Positions 23,301-38,300 of a stretch of 64,000 nucleotides of DNA are shown here, piece after piece; position 1 is the first letter of the stretch, and the number at the start of each line of letters is the position of its first letter. Location of the stretch: contig OY747710.1 of the NCBI GenBank assembly GCA_963556495.2, forward strand, positions 19,906,500 to 19,970,499, written 5' to 3'. Position numbers and translations under genes: made by a program. Below the pieces are notes generated by a model. The model did not search any database, was not told the origin of the DNA, and was given only the letters and a program-made list of their open reading frames with translations. Origin of the DNA: Valencia hispanica. Lineage: Eukaryota; Chordata; Actinopteri; Cyprinodontiformes; Valenciidae.

Positions 23301-26300
23301 TAACTTTCTAGCTGATTTATTAAGGTGTTCAATACTAAAAAAATGTTCTTTTGTTATGATGCCATCTATTTTGTGAAGTGCACCTGATTCTTTTGAAGCA
23401 GATCACCCACAGAACAGGATGTTGCCACCCCGAACTTCACCATTTGGATGGTGTTTTCCTCTATTTTTAATGTTGGTCTTTATGACCAAACATTTACCAA
23501 TACCACAGGACATGTCTCTTAAAACTAAGGTATTTGTCCTGGAGAGCATCTGCAAACTGTAAACTGATTTTTCATGTTGCTTTTGGAATAATGCCTTCTT
23601 CCTTCCTAAGTGGCTCTTCAGCCCAAGTTGGTACATGATTTTTTTACTGTGGAAAAAGACACCTTCAGGTAGCAAGATTTTTTTCTTTTGTTTTGGGGTG
23701 TAAACACGTTCATTTCTCGGACACAGAGCCTGGCTTTTTTTGGTCGCTTTTGGCAACACAAGGAAGCAGTGTGTTTGATGGTCCGCCTTAAGACATCCAC
23801 AAGTGCGACTCCATTTAACTCAAATGAAGTAAATGAACCTTGCAGAAGCTTAAAAAGTCTTGACATCATATACGCTTTCCCAAACTGTTTAAAGTCATAG
23901 TGAACTTAGTATATGCAAACTTCTCAATCTGAAGAAAGTAATTAAACATTTTCTTTGTCATTTTGGAATTCAGTAAGTAGGATTAATATTGGTAATCCTA
24001 ACTGACCTAAAAAGGGGGAGAATTTAGTTTGATTTATTGTCAGACAGTGAGAACAAATTATTCAGTTTCATTTATAATTTCAAAGAATCTGTTGTGGTTT
24101 AATTCAACTACTTTGGATGTAAATTATATTGGTGTGGTGCCCTTTAAATTTGTGCACTGCGTGTCCCCTTTTTAAACTTTGGGCTGCTTCTTTAAAGGTC
24201 TCTGCATGACTGTGGTTTTCATAGTTACCTATATTTGATGTATCGCTTTCTTCCTGCTAGTTAAACCTTTTTTGCTTCAGCTATCAAAATCCTATTTAAG
24301 GAGAACTCAGGGAATCTTTTTTTACAATCAAAAGGACAGGGTTAGTTTATTGGCAAATTTGTTTGCTACACCCAGTCTTTCTTGGGAAGACTGCAAATCT
24401 TTTACATTTCAGAGAACTTTATTCATTATAGGGTTCTTCTACCTGAGGGAAGTGGTGAGCTTGAGAGGACGGACTCCAGGGGTGGCGAAGCGAAGCGAGT
24501 TTCTGTAGGTGACCTGCTGAACGGCACGGTTGAAGCTCTCGATGTCGTCTCCCTCCAGCACCAGGACAGACTGACTAGGGTTCACATGGACCTGGAAGTT
24601 TATGTAATCAAAATTTTTATTATGTGAAACCAACCTATGCATTTACTCTTAGGTTTAATTTGAAGTAATCCATTATTGTAACTTGCAGTGCCTTGCAAAG
24701 CTGTTCACACCCTTTGGTCTCAGTTTTTGACACATTACAACTGCAAAAGGATTTTGTGTGAAAAGACCAACACAAAGTTGAAAATAATGGTCAAGTAGAT
24801 GGAAAGGATACATGGTTTTTAAAAAATTTTACAAATGCAAAATCAAAAATGTTTGGAGTGCGTTTCTATTCAGCCACCTTTACTCTAATAAAATCCATTG
24901 GAACAATAGGAAGGCCGAAGAGGTTTTTGTTCTTTACATTTTTTCCACATTATATTGGTAAAACTTTAACAAATCCTAATCGAAGTCTCCCACAAGTCAT
25001 GTAGGAGGCAGAGCAAAGAGGCTCTGGTCAGATGAGACCAGAATTGAACTCTTTGTCCTACATTCAAATTGCTATATGAAGGAAAAAATTAACACTTCAA
25101 ACTGAACACAACAAACCCAAGGTGAAAGCACAGTGGTGGCAGCATCATGCTGTGGGGATGCTTTTCTTCAAAAGGGGTGTAGATACTGATCAGATCAAAT
25201 AGGACGATGGGGGGGAGCTAAATACAGGGGAATATAAAACCAACAAAAAATGACCTGAAACATACAGCCAGAGCTACAATAAAATGGTTTTGATCAAAGC
25301 ACATTCATGTTAGAATGGCTCAGTCAGAGTCTAGAATTACATCTAATTGAGAATTTGTGGCAAGACTTGAAAACTAATGTCCATACACTCCATCCAATCT
25401 AAATGAGTTTGAGCCATTTTGCACACAAAAAAAATAAAAAATAAGGCAAAAAATTAAAGTCTTTTGAAGAGCTAAATTGGTATTTTATACCTCAAAAGTT
25501 TTGCTTCTGAAATTGCAGTGAAATACGATATTGACTCGGGAGGGTTGAATACAAATGCACACCTCGCTCACTTCAAAGCTTTTAGTTACTGAAAACTGCT
25601 AAAAGTATGTTTCATTTTCTCTCCAGATGTATGAATGTTTTTGCAAGGCACTATTATGGCAAATACAAAGTGAATAAACGATTAAAAGATGAAAAAAAAT
25701 AATTCTAAGAATCAAAATCTATTTGTCAAGTTAACCTTTTTATTAGTGTTATCCAAACAAAAATATAAAATCAATATTAAAGTAGAACTAAGGCCATTCT
25801 GTATGTGTACCACTCCCTCTGGCAGCAAACACAGTTCTGATAACCTGCAGCTCTCCTGGGGCGTTACCTTCATCCCAGAACCCAGAGTTTCCAGGTCTCC
25901 AAAGTCCAGCCCTTCCCTGCAGGCGTACAAGCACTCCACCACGCTGTGTGGCTCCACGCTGCCAGGACGCACCGTCAGCCCTGACAGCAGTCCGTGGTAA
26001 CCGCCCACGTACTTCACTAAAGTGAGAACACACATAATATCATTGCACACAGCTTGTAATTTGCACGTTGTTGTTGCATCAGCAACAGGAGAGACAATCA
26101 GCAGAGTGTTTCCTTGAAACAAGGAGGTCACCTGAGTCTTTTCCCTCGGGGATTGTGTTGTTCAGTATCTCCCTCTGCTTCTCTTCAGGTTCTGTTGGGA
26201 AAACCACAGAGAGAGGCAGAAAAACAGAAAACAATAAGCCGCACTGAGAAAGCCACTTCAATGGGGCCTGTCATGAAAAGACAGAGGGTGTAAAGATACA

Positions 26301-29300
26301 CAGAAAGTAGGAAATATACAGAAACAGAATATAAATAAATACAACAAGCATGCAGAAGTGAGAAAACTGTAGTGGATCTTCAAAAATGCAACGTCTCCTC
26401 ATTATCTGGCAGCAGCTGCCACCATGCAGGCAGCAGACACTGTGGATCAAACACTGAATGTGTGTGTGTGTGTCTCCTTTACGATAATTGTCTGCCAGAG
26501 CTTCCAATTTTAACGAGCAGTTCTGCTGTAAGTGTTTCAGAGCTGCCTGCCCCCTATGTTGTTCTGCTGCTCTAAATAATTGATAAGTCATTTATATTAT
26601 TAAACCTTAAAGACAAGACGCAGCAACCACACTGAGTAAAATGAGGCGCGCGTTGTAATATGTCCCCACGGTTAGTGTCGAGACGCCTCATGGCGAGTTT
26701 CATGAGCCGCAGCTGGCCATCTTTGGTGGTGATATTTGTTAAAATGGCATTTCAGCTTTGGAAGAATGTAAAAATGAAAATGCATCGTTATGCTGAAAGG
26801 AATTACTTACCCCAGCAGGCACCGATGAGCATCCTCTGACGGGGCGCGGGGTTTGGAATGGCTCCATTGTCATGGATGAGGGCGGGGTCAAAGGTGACGC
26901 CGTCCACATACAATGTCACTGATGGGAACTGGACACTAAGGGACAGATGATGCCATTCGCTGTCACACACCTGTTGGACGGATATAACAGAATAAATATG
27001 AGCTTCAGGAAGACTTGACAGATCTGAGGGAACATCTGAGCTTTCTGTTTTTAGTATTAGGAAAATAAATTTTCTGCAGGACAAAGAAGAAAAACTTATT
27101 CTGGGCAGCTGCCTTATGATAGATGAATGTTTAGATGTGTATGCTTAAGGATTTAACGATTTTAAGTTCTTTATGCACAATAAAATCTAAAATGTTATCT
27201 TTTGACCCTTTAGAGAGCTATGTCAGTGAGGTTGGGAGATAAATGAATGATGAAAATGATGAAAACAAGATAAAAAAAACAACAACAACAAAAACTCTCA
27301 AGCAAATTAACTTATTTTATTCTAATTTACCAACTACTCTAACAGCAATTAGAGGATTAGAGAATGCAGACAGATTATACTAGTACTGTGCAAAAGTGTT
27401 GAGTCATCCCTAATTTCTTAGATTTTAAAGAAGTCTTTCTTGCAGGATTCTCATCAATTTTAACAAAATATTTACAATAGATTTAATTTCAACTGCTTGA
27501 ATAGCAATCAGATCATTTTAGGTTTTCATAAATCAATAAACAGGAAAATGCAAACATTGGCTTTCTGATTTTCATACTGTAGGCATGGGGATTTTTTGAC
27601 ATCTGGATTAAAATAAATCTGTTCTATTTTGAAATCTATAACTACAGAACAAGATTATGCTACACTAAATATAGATTTAACTAACAGTTTTTTTCCCCAA
27701 TATTTAAACCTTTATTCCTTTGTAGGAACATTGTTGATGCTTTAGAGCTAAACCAATAAATTAAAAGTTGTCTAGAGCCAGAAAAATGGTAAAAACCCTA
27801 TTTTTTCATTTTCTTTAGCCAGTAAAATGGGTAAAATTGTTAAAGTCAAGTAATCATGTACTAAATCAAAGATAAAGCATGTCATGTAGATATAAAAAAG
27901 CGCAATCCACTGTTATTTAAAGTATTATTACCTCCATCTGGAGGTTATGTTTTCGTCAGGCTTGGCCTGTTTGTTAGTTAGCAACATAACTCAAAACGTT
28001 AGACAGATTTTGATAACATTTTCAGGAAATGTACGCAATGGCACCACAAACAAGTGATTAGAATTTGGGGGTGATCGGTGAACCGCTGTTACCGAAAAAG
28101 TGATTTTTGTTAATAACTACTGAACTAATAATCATATCAGAGTGAATCCAGCTTATAAAAGGTATGTTTTAATGGTCAAGGAATCTGAAAAAGTTAGAAT
28201 TACATCAATCACAACATTGGGGGGGTGTGCTGAGCTGTCTTGGCGGAGGTCTGCACTCTCCAAGTGCTTTTCTAGTTAGATTTTTGTCCTTTAGAAAATT
28301 CTAAAATGTGAAAAACCAAACATTCTCTAATTATTTTGCATACCAATCCATTCTTTTAAAGACTGAATAGGAACTCTTTTCTTGTAAACTTTCAAATTGT
28401 ACTTTGTAGTTCTGCAGTTTTTTTAAAAGATGGAAAAAATACGAAAGTTTGACAAATTATATTTAATCTCAAACAAAATAATTCCGGATGGGCTACTTGC
28501 AGGGAACTTTTCATTAGCCGGTGTCTTGAGTTGTAAGTTTTCCTGTTTTGTGTTACTTTTGTATGTCAGTTTGATCAGGTACATCAAGTACCATCACATC
28601 TGATAAGCATGTATGTTGCTAATGATGCACCTAATTTTGTGTAGGTTGTAAAATGTACAGTCTGCTACAACAGATGAAGGTGTGTTACACTTGCTATGAT
28701 CTCTCCTACTTGTTAAGTGCCCAGAAATGGTCAAAACATTATTCAATGTAATTTATTTATATAGTACCAATTCAAAACACATGCAATCTGAAGGGATTTC
28801 ACAAAACAATTAATTCCAGTCATACCTCACTTCCAAATGATCCTAGTCATCAAACAGTGCATAATTCGACCTGCTTTAAAAGGTTTTCTATCTAAGGAAT
28901 CCCAGCAGATTGCATCGAGTCATTGACTTGCAGCATTCACTCCTCCTGGAAGAGCACGTAGTGACAGTGGCCAATTGCTGACATTGTGTCATTGACTTTG
29001 CGGCAATCCCTCACACTGAGCATGCATGTAGCGAAAGTTGAGAGAAAAACACCCTTCCTATTGAAGGAAGCGGTCTCCAACCCTGGTCCTTAAGATTTAC
29101 TGTCCTGCAAGTTTTAGATGCATCCTTGCTCCAACACAGCTGAATTAAATGAATAGCTCCTTACCAGGTCTTTGCCAAACCTGATGGCATTCTGAAGAGT
29201 TAATTCCGACATTTGATTTAGCCGTGTTGAAGCAGGGATGCACCTAAAACCTGCCGGACAGGATATCCCAAGGACCAGAGGAGACCTCTGGTTTAGCAGA

Positions 29301-32300
29301 ACCTGGCTTAGTGCAAGCGGCCATCTACCACGACTGACTGGGGGTTTGGGAAGATGGAGCATACACACTAAAAGAAACACAGACGCACTGAACTAGGAGT
29401 GAAACAGGAGCCAAGAAAAGAAAAATTAACAATTAGTGGAAGAATCTGGAAATAGGTGAGGCTGTCATCAGTCGGAGTCCTTTCGAGCATTTGGCATGTC
29501 GATGTTAATTAATTCTCATTAGTGCAGACAGAGCCTCTGCATTGTATATCATGAGATTAAATAATGCTATTGTTATGTTATTGTTGCAACATTTCTGTAG
29601 CAAAGCAGTGTTGGTGTGTGAGTGTGTGTGAGTGTGTGTGTGTGTGCGTGCATGGAAATTATATATGTTGTCTCTAAGTTGTCACAAAAATATTTATGGT
29701 AGCCCAGCCTAGTAAGGGATCATACTGGGCATATTACAGGATCAGATGTGGAGAAAGGCTATTTTAGATAGCCATTTCCTAAAAGTAGCATATTTCTGTA
29801 CACCCCTGAAATAAAAGGCAGATAAGCAATAGTATGATAGAGCAGTCATAGCTGAAACTGTTTATTTGCTGTGGGTAGTTTTGAAGGGCTGACACTTCTT
29901 TGTACTGATCAACATTCCTTTCTTTTATTTAGGCACACACTGCACAACATATTGTCATGGTCAAATACGGGACAGGAGTAGAGAAGAGAGAAACAGAAGC
30001 AAAGATCCATTTAAAAAATAAAAGAGATCTTTACAAAGCTTCAAGGACTCATACTAAAGACCACTTTGGGATACTACAAAAACATCGACTCAATTGAAAG
30101 ATCCCACAACTGAGGCAAAATAAGGTATTTACTTTTACCAAGAATCCAAAAGCAAAGTTAGAAATGATACACAAGTAAAATACTTGAAATACTTAAAATT
30201 ACTTTCCACATTTTGCTGAACATTTCTTTTATTCACAACTATCCTACACACTCGTTTAAGTTTCTTTGCATAAACAGAAGCAAAACTCTGAAAGAATAGC
30301 AAGGGAATTATAAAGATATGGATGGGGGTGGGTAGGACAGACAGAAAGACTGGGGTAACAAGATAACGCGGTTCAAACAGAAGGCTTTAACAAATCTCCT
30401 CTGTATCAGCTCAGCTTCTTTAATCTGAGCAACCTCAGCCTGTCTGAGACCAAAGCTTCAGACAAAACAACCCCCCTACCCCCTCGGAAAAACAGTCACG
30501 CATCAAGAAAACCACAGAAACACAAGCGCCGTAAGCAAGACTAAGGTGTTATCAACTTTCTGAAGTTAACTTCTTGTTTTCATGGACTCTGGTGAGCTCA
30601 TGATGCCCTTTATGATTATCAAATACGGTTAAACACAGCTAGACATTTATTGGCAGCCTGGGTAAAGCCTTGGTAGGATCTCTCTAGATCACAGGTGTCG
30701 AACTCCAGTACTTTTAGATGACCTGAATTTAATATTGAGGTCATTAGACTCTGAAGAACCTGACTTCATGCTAAGGAGGTAATTTAGCCATAAGATTCAG
30801 GTGGTTTGGATCAGGGACATATCTAAAATTTGAGTTTGAAACCCAGACTCCAGTGTTTCTCAAACTTTTTTTTTTAATCATTCCCCACTTTGGACAAAGG
30901 AGCATACACAAGCCCCCCCTGCTTTTATCGCCCCAACAGAATGGTGACCACGGCTGATTTTAAAGTGTTTTATTTATTTAAATAGCCGAGTTAGTCTACA
31001 AGTTTAGGGTATAAATTAGTTGGAAAAAGGGGTTGCGCACTGGTATAAAACCGGCTCAGAAATATATGCTGTCAGTAGTTGCTACATGTAGAACTTCAGC
31101 TCACAGTTGGAGAAAATAAAAGTTGTAGTTTTATCAAATTTACAAAGCTTTCAAAAATACAAAATAAATAAATAAAATAAGTAAATAAATAAAGAGCAAG
31201 ATACTCATCCCTGTATTTCCTCCGTGGTTGACCGTGTGACTTCTCTGACTCTGAAACATTCCCTGATCTTTTTAGATATTTGTCCATTTTGTAGATGGAA
31301 TCTCTGATAATGCGGCTACTTCCCCTTGTTTTGTTCAATTCCTAATTTATTTGAGTGTGTTTAATTTTGTGAGAGGGGGGAGCTGGTTGATTTAATTTAC
31401 AGTGCAGTGAAACATTCACAACGACAGAATCTAGGGGGGAAAAACTATTTAAATCCCGTTGATGTCACGCCCCACCTGCAATACCTCTGCGCCCCACTAG
31501 TGGCGCTCGCCCCATAGTTTGAGGAACACTGCCCTACTCTAACATCCTGGGTTCTCTTATGCTCTCTTCTCTTCAGCCAAGTTTTGGACCATCATCCTGT
31601 TGAAAGACCCAAAAATGTACATATAATTGTATATTTTTTTCTTATTTTTACACAGTGTATGTAAATATCAGGTCTGAACTGTTTTCATTGTATGTTTCAG
31701 GCCAAATTTGCCTAATATTTCTGCATCCAAAAGTTTAATTTGGTCATCACACCAGACAGTTACAGTCCCAGTAGCGTTTAGCAAACTCAATGTTTGTGAT
31801 GGTAGGACTAAAACGTTTGTAACAACCCTTCAACCATTTTTTTACAAACAGAGACCTGAGCAGTTAGCTCTGGAGATTGTTTCATCTCTCTCACCGACCT
31901 GCTCAGTGCGTGTTGTGGGAAGACAAACTTCAGTCCTCATCCAGCCTAGTGGGTAAAGGTATTGGGCCTTTGAATCACATCGTATTTCTACTATAGAGAG
32001 CCTAAAAGTCAAGGTCTGAAGATATCAAAAAAATGTGTCACCAGTTCTTTTATTAAAAATAAATATTTTGCACCACGTGATTTTTTCCACACTGAATAAA
32101 TGTACTCATTATCAATATTGATTTTTAAAAGTTTTCCAGTGTGAGAATATTTTACTGCAGTAAAAGACTAATTAGTTTTAAAGGTCTTGTTCACTAAAAA
32201 ACTGTGTAATACGTGTTCTTTTGAAATATTGTTGTTTACTCTGAGTTGCATATGCATGCTGCACGTGAAACTTTTCTGCAACCCCCATCACCTGCATTAG

Positions 32301-35300
32301 CCACAGAAAGGAAATAGATGGGGGGGAAAACAGCGAGCCACTCCCTTCTACATCACAGAGAAAATTAGTATTTATGGCCTCGCCCAGTTTGTTTTGCAAC
32401 TGCCCACTGGAAGGCTGTATTGATTTTGCAGCTAGGAGAGAGCAGAACATGTCTCTGCTAGTAGAAGCTAACCGTTAGCAACGCCACAATATGGCGGAAC
32501 ACATTTGAGCTTGTGTTATTTGTGGAGATAACACATCACATTGGTTTTTTACCCAAGAAAGAAGAGCTGAAGAAGAAACGGTTGGATTTTTTTTTTTAAA
32601 CACCACCAGCAAAATAAGTTACGTTAATCATTTGTTTGAATGTTAGCCAATTAGAGGCGATACATTTGTATATCATGAATATTAATCAGCAAAACTAGTA
32701 CTCCTGTTTACCCCATCCACTCCTTCTACAAATTTCAATCTCCTAAAACAGGAGCACAAGAGCATTTTTCTTCTACAGAAAACAACTCACAAGGCATTAA
32801 TTCATACTAGAGACCACAGGAAATTTTTTAAAAAGATGAGTGAATGAGACCTTTAAGGCTTTTTACCAGGTGTTCTAATAACTGGCTAGCTGCTTCAAAG
32901 ATGCACTGAGGCTGAAGATTTTGAAGAACGGCTATATGTTTCAAACTTAATCATCCCTTCAAAAATAATATGACTTTTTGCTGAATTTGTGGAGTAATTT
33001 CCAAACAATTAAAGCTTTAAAAAGGCCAACCACCTGAGCCTGTATCTGAACATTGCAGGGAATAAATACATTCATGGAAAATTAGTTTGCCCGCTAATTG
33101 ACGTGGATTTTTTTTTTCTTTCATGTCCTTGTACTATTTTCTGTTTATTAGCTGTAGCTATGAAGAAAAAACAGATACATGTAGCATGACCAACAAAAAC
33201 AGTCATTACTTTATCAGACTGAGGGAATCATCCTTTCTCACTGATGAAAATATTGCAGCTGCAGCCTTTTTTATGGCATCGTAATGATTTCACATACATA
33301 AAGGAAATTATTAATCATGGTGAAAAATGCTGATGTCGCTCACCCAATGATGTGAAATATGTGCAAGATAATGAAATCGGAAACTAAACGCAAATATCTT
33401 TACATCCAACTGAGAGTGAATGTTAAAAACGGAAGAAAAAGCTATGTGGTCGATGCACAAATTGAATTCTATCTTGGTTTCTATTATCCTTTCATAGGTA
33501 GATAATTGCACAATCCGTTAGTCAGACTACAGCTTCAAAAGATGGATGATACACACAGGATGAAACGTTTAAATTAGGCAGTTACTCTATAAAAAGCTTT
33601 GGAGATAAGAGGAAAAATAGGTTCTGTCGTCATACTGCACTATGTTACATAAAAGATTATACATTAAGCATGCTACAGAAATGAAATTAACTACTAAACT
33701 TCCTCAATTTCCGTCAGCAAGATAGAAATGCAATTAAAATAATGGGAATAAGATTTCTCCAGTACCTGCTCCAGCTTCCAGAGGAACTTGACAGGCCGTG
33801 CGGCCGAGACGTCGGGCCAGTAGAAGAGGGAGAGGCGGCAGCCGTGGACGGAGAGCGAATAATGGGAGTAGGAGTCATCTGTAGAGCAGAAGAGTAAAAA
33901 GATAATTGTTGAATCCATTGCTTTGGGGAATAAAACTGTGCCCCATCTTGATTTAGGTCGGAATCATGTGAATTTCCTTGCAGAAGAAATTTTGTGTTTC
34001 AGTGTAGATTGCTCAGGTAAAATCACACATGAGTGATTTATCCTCTTTTACTGGATAGTTTATTAGGTGGTGTTTAATAGCAAAAGCACCTCTACAACCA
34101 AACAATTATAAACATCCCACAGAATAAACCCACCATTCTTGACAGTGCTGCACACAATAGTCTCCTCCTCTTTCCGATTTCCTCTGGACTGAGTAGCTGA
34201 AGGCTGGATGTTGGTGCCGCCCCTACGCATCCACAGCTGAAGGGTGAAGTGGTCGCCAGAGAGAGCGGACACAACCGAGTCAGGAACCACTGCAACATGA
34301 TTCGACCCATTGAAGGAGAAGACCAGAGAAGAATCAGAAGAAGGGAGAGTGGGCAGAGCTGAGGTCCAGTTGGCTGCAGGAGATGGAGGTGGGAGAAGGT
34401 CCACTTCGCCCCGGACGGCACCTAAAAAAATATATTAGAAAACAACTCAGTATAATTATGTTTTTATTTCCTTTTCATTTGTTTTTCATATTTTTTCGCA
34501 TTTGTTATAAAATAAATATATTTACTTGAAGCTGAATATGATTTTTGGCTCTAAACTCAAAACTTACCACACAGTCGCCGAACAGAACGGTCAGAGTAGC
34601 TGTCTCTGTCACAGCCCTTCCCGATATGGCCAGTCTGGAGCTCTACGGTGGCCTGGATGTTCCACACCGTTTCTTCACAGGTCTCCAAATGCAGGCTGGG
34701 GAATAGGGGGATGCTGCCTGACCCGGGTGTGTACTCCACACGCTTTGTCCATCCTTAAAAGAAAAGGAAGAAAAACAAGATCACAACTTTATATTTTAAC
34801 ACACAGGACTGAGATTAAACTGGATAGGAGGAGATCAAACAAAAAATAAAACCCTGTCTAAAAAAAACAGAAAGCAATATTTAGAAAATTATGCAAAGAT
34901 TGGATTAAAATAAAAACAACAAGATGACAACACATCAAAGCTTTAAAAGTGTTAGCTCATTTTAAAATTAGGACAGCTTTACTGAATCTTTTGCATTACG
35001 ATTGATTTCATCACCTCTTCTTTTAACCACAATCTGCTGATGTTTTGCAAAATAAACAAGATCTTTCACAGATTTCATACATATACTGACAGAGACCCTG
35101 CAAGAGGTTCATTAGTCTCTTTTGCTTTAATGAGTTTACACGAATGCTTTATCCAAGATTTAGAAACTTTCTCTCAGTTTGTTCTTTCTATAGAAAGTAT
35201 GCCTGCCTGAATATAGGATGGGGCCATCAAGGGAGCTGTTGCTGAAATCAGCTTTATGCTTTCTTTCTGTTTCCTTTGCTCTGAAATAAGTTATTCTGAG

Positions 35301-38300
35301 TTTAGATCTGTTGCTTTCTGGAGCAAAGCTATTGAAAGAGCAATTGCTACCGTTACCTTTGAGTATTCTCTTTGTTTTTAATAGAAATTCTTCCTAGCAC
35401 AGTACCTCATTGTTTGCCAGTGTTTTCCAGCTGGACACAGCCATCAACAAAGGTGTTTTGTCTCGGTTTTGTCCTTTCCATAGAAAGTACTCCTGCTTCA
35501 GTGATTTTGTGTTTAAATGTCTTCTTGTGGCCCAAAACTATTGAAGGTACTACTTTTGCCTGTCCACACTCCTAGTTTTCTACTTCTAGCGTGATTCAGT
35601 GTTTAGTTGTTGTTCTCCTGTGTGGCGTCAATAACAAAACTATTGTCAACATAGAAAGTAGACCAAACTCAGCCCCCACCATCGTTTGTACTTTCCTATA
35701 GAAAGTACTCCTGGTTCAGTGTGTTTTGCCTGCATTTATCTTTTCTATCCTCTCAACCCCCTTTCGGTTGCTGTAAAGGACCGCTCAAGCTCAGCCTGGT
35801 TCTACTGGACGTTTCTTGACGTTTAAAAGGGAATGGTTCCTCCCAACTGTTGCCACATGCTTGCACAGAATGACTGATTGGTGTAATGTCAATGACTCAA
35901 TGCAACTGACTGACTGGGCTTCCAGAGGGCTTTTAACAAAATGGTGTTAAATGATCTCTGAAATTACCTGCATACTATTATGACTAAGATTGAATTAGCC
36001 CTAATTTCCACTGCATGTGCTCCGCTCCGCCACGCACGCTGCAGCAAAAACGCTCCCTCTGTAGTCAATGAGAGCGTTGCCAGTGCCACTGAATATGTTC
36101 CAAATTGTAGGTGATTAGTTTGTTTTTTTAAGGTGTCTTGAGATGACATTTGTACTAAATTGGCATGATATTACTAATATTACTAAGCCTTAAGACCATC
36201 TATGCGCAACACAGCTCATGATCCAATGATGCAACCATGATTAAGCAGAATACCTGCCCACACAATTTCTAACTCAGAGGAAATTTCAACTAAACATCCT
36301 TGAATGAAACAATTAAATCACACATCTAACGGCTCCACAGAGTTACTCCAAAATAATAAAAAGAGCCGCCTGCGGCGTCGATTACCCATCCAGCCGGGTT
36401 TGCAGGACGGCTTGACCGTGACAACAACCTGGGCATCAGCCTGAGCACGATTCTTCCCACAGTCGAAGGCGGTCACCCAGAAGGTGTGAACACGCTGCCG
36501 CTTTGAATCCAAAGGCTCTGTGTTCTTAATGTTACCTAGGAGACAGAACGACAAAGAAATAGAGGACATGACATAATGAGACAAATAGAAATGGAAAAGG
36601 AGGGTTAGTCACCAACAACCACCGCATTCAACTCAGTGAAAAACCTCCTGAAGCTGCACATGTGCACTGAGTCAAAACAAGGTTTAAAGCTTCACTTTCA
36701 GGGCAAAAACAGGAAGATAAATAACATGGAGCAGGACAAAAACAAATGGGTTTCTCCTGCTTTAATAGATAAGGGTGAACAAAGTGAGTCTCTGTGAAGG
36801 GCTGACAGCACTCTGCATGTTGCCTGACAAACAGAGGGTAGGGAAAAGAAGATGCTTTGACATGAAAAGATGAGAAACAAAAAGGGACAAACCGAAGAAA
36901 TGAAGCAAAAGTAAAAAGCAGACAGCACAATGGGAACAATAGATCTCAGTGCTACTGTCTGAAAACAGAAATAAGCCACCCAGATCTGGAAAATTCTGCA
37001 GAGTCATGCTATAACAGGGTCTCCTCAGCTGCTGGGTCACATTACTAAACCGTGCCCCCACTGTGAAACACTGGACTGTAAAAATGCAAAGGATCTAAAG
37101 AGCCAGAAACAAAAAGGTATGCTACAATAAACTAAACAGCTGTAACAGAGAGTCTGCAAATGCAGAAATTAAAGTCCACCCCAACAAAGTCTAACACCTT
37201 TTTGTTATACCGCAGGTTTTAAGTCTCTGCATTTTTCTGAAATTAGCCACTGCACAAACATCAATACCTGGCTCTTGTTTGATCTTTAGTTTTTGTTTCA
37301 GATTTTAGCATCACATTGCTAAAATAACCGTTTGGCTTCAAAATGTATGTTTTTCTCATATTTTCACATTCAATGTTAAAATCATAGAAAGTCTAAAACA
37401 TGGAGACATTTAAAAGAAGGTGATCTGGTCAAATGCTTTATCTACATGCAAAACACTAAGAGTTGTGGAAAATAAACACCAGCCCTATAGTAAAATATCG
37501 TAATGGTAGCATCATGCTATGGGGATGCTTTTCTTTAGCAGAGACAGAGAAGCTGGTCAGAGTTGATGGGAAGATGGATGGAAGTAAAGCGCAGTGCAAA
37601 ACTGGAAGAAAACCTTTGAGTGGGGTGGATGTTCACCTTCAGGCAGAACAACGACCTCAAACATGCATTCGGAGCAACAATGGAAAGAATTAGATCAAAG
37701 CCTACTTATGTTTTAAAAAGGCCTAGTCAAAGTTCAGACCGAAATCCAATTGGGAATCTTGAAAACAGTGTTCACTGTCACTCTTACTGAACTCGAGTTA
37801 TTTCTCATAGAATGGGGAAAACATTCATAATTTGTCTCCGGCACCTGGTTGCAGTTGCCTTGCTAAGACTGGTGACGTATTAGCATGGTTGCAACTTTAT
37901 TTACACAGGCATTATTATTCCTTTATTATTATTACAGATACCTGAATGGGCAGTCCCAGGCCCCCAGGCCTACCCATTGGTACCGGGTAATACTCCAGAA
38001 GAGTTGCAGCTGCAGCAATTAATTTAGAGGAATTTAATCCAAACTCTTCTTTACCATGTTCAATTGAGAATTTATTTTGTTGATTTATTTTAAAGGGAAT
38101 TTGGCTTCATTGGATTTTATATAAGATTAATTGAATAAAGAGGGCTGAATGCACATTTAAGACGGATTTCGTAAAACCAAAAGTGAACACCGTGCATTAT
38201 TTTCCCTCCCCTTCAAAATGATGCAATAGTTTGTGTTCGTCTATGAAATACAATTATAGTAAACTACATTGAAAAAGTGTAGTCGTAAGCTGATAAAATG

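Larger units (their letters stand above)
21118..24060 (-). mobile_element. Tc1-type element split by two opposed LINEs
   Basis: Tc1 pieces lie at 21118-21205, 21957-22165 and 23276-24060. Tc1 relics include TTTGCTGGCATTTTGGCCCA (21980s), and near 23410 the complement of the glycine-rich block of the transposase. The gaps are filled by two copies of one LINE family, one plus and one minus. The Tc1 reading direction is minus. Confidence 0.6.

Noticed and set aside
36628..37061. Overlapping minus-strand frames between clstn3 exons 4 and 5
   Set aside because: They occupy an intron, exons 4 and 5 join in frame without them, and the text is cysteine/phenylalanine-rich noise.
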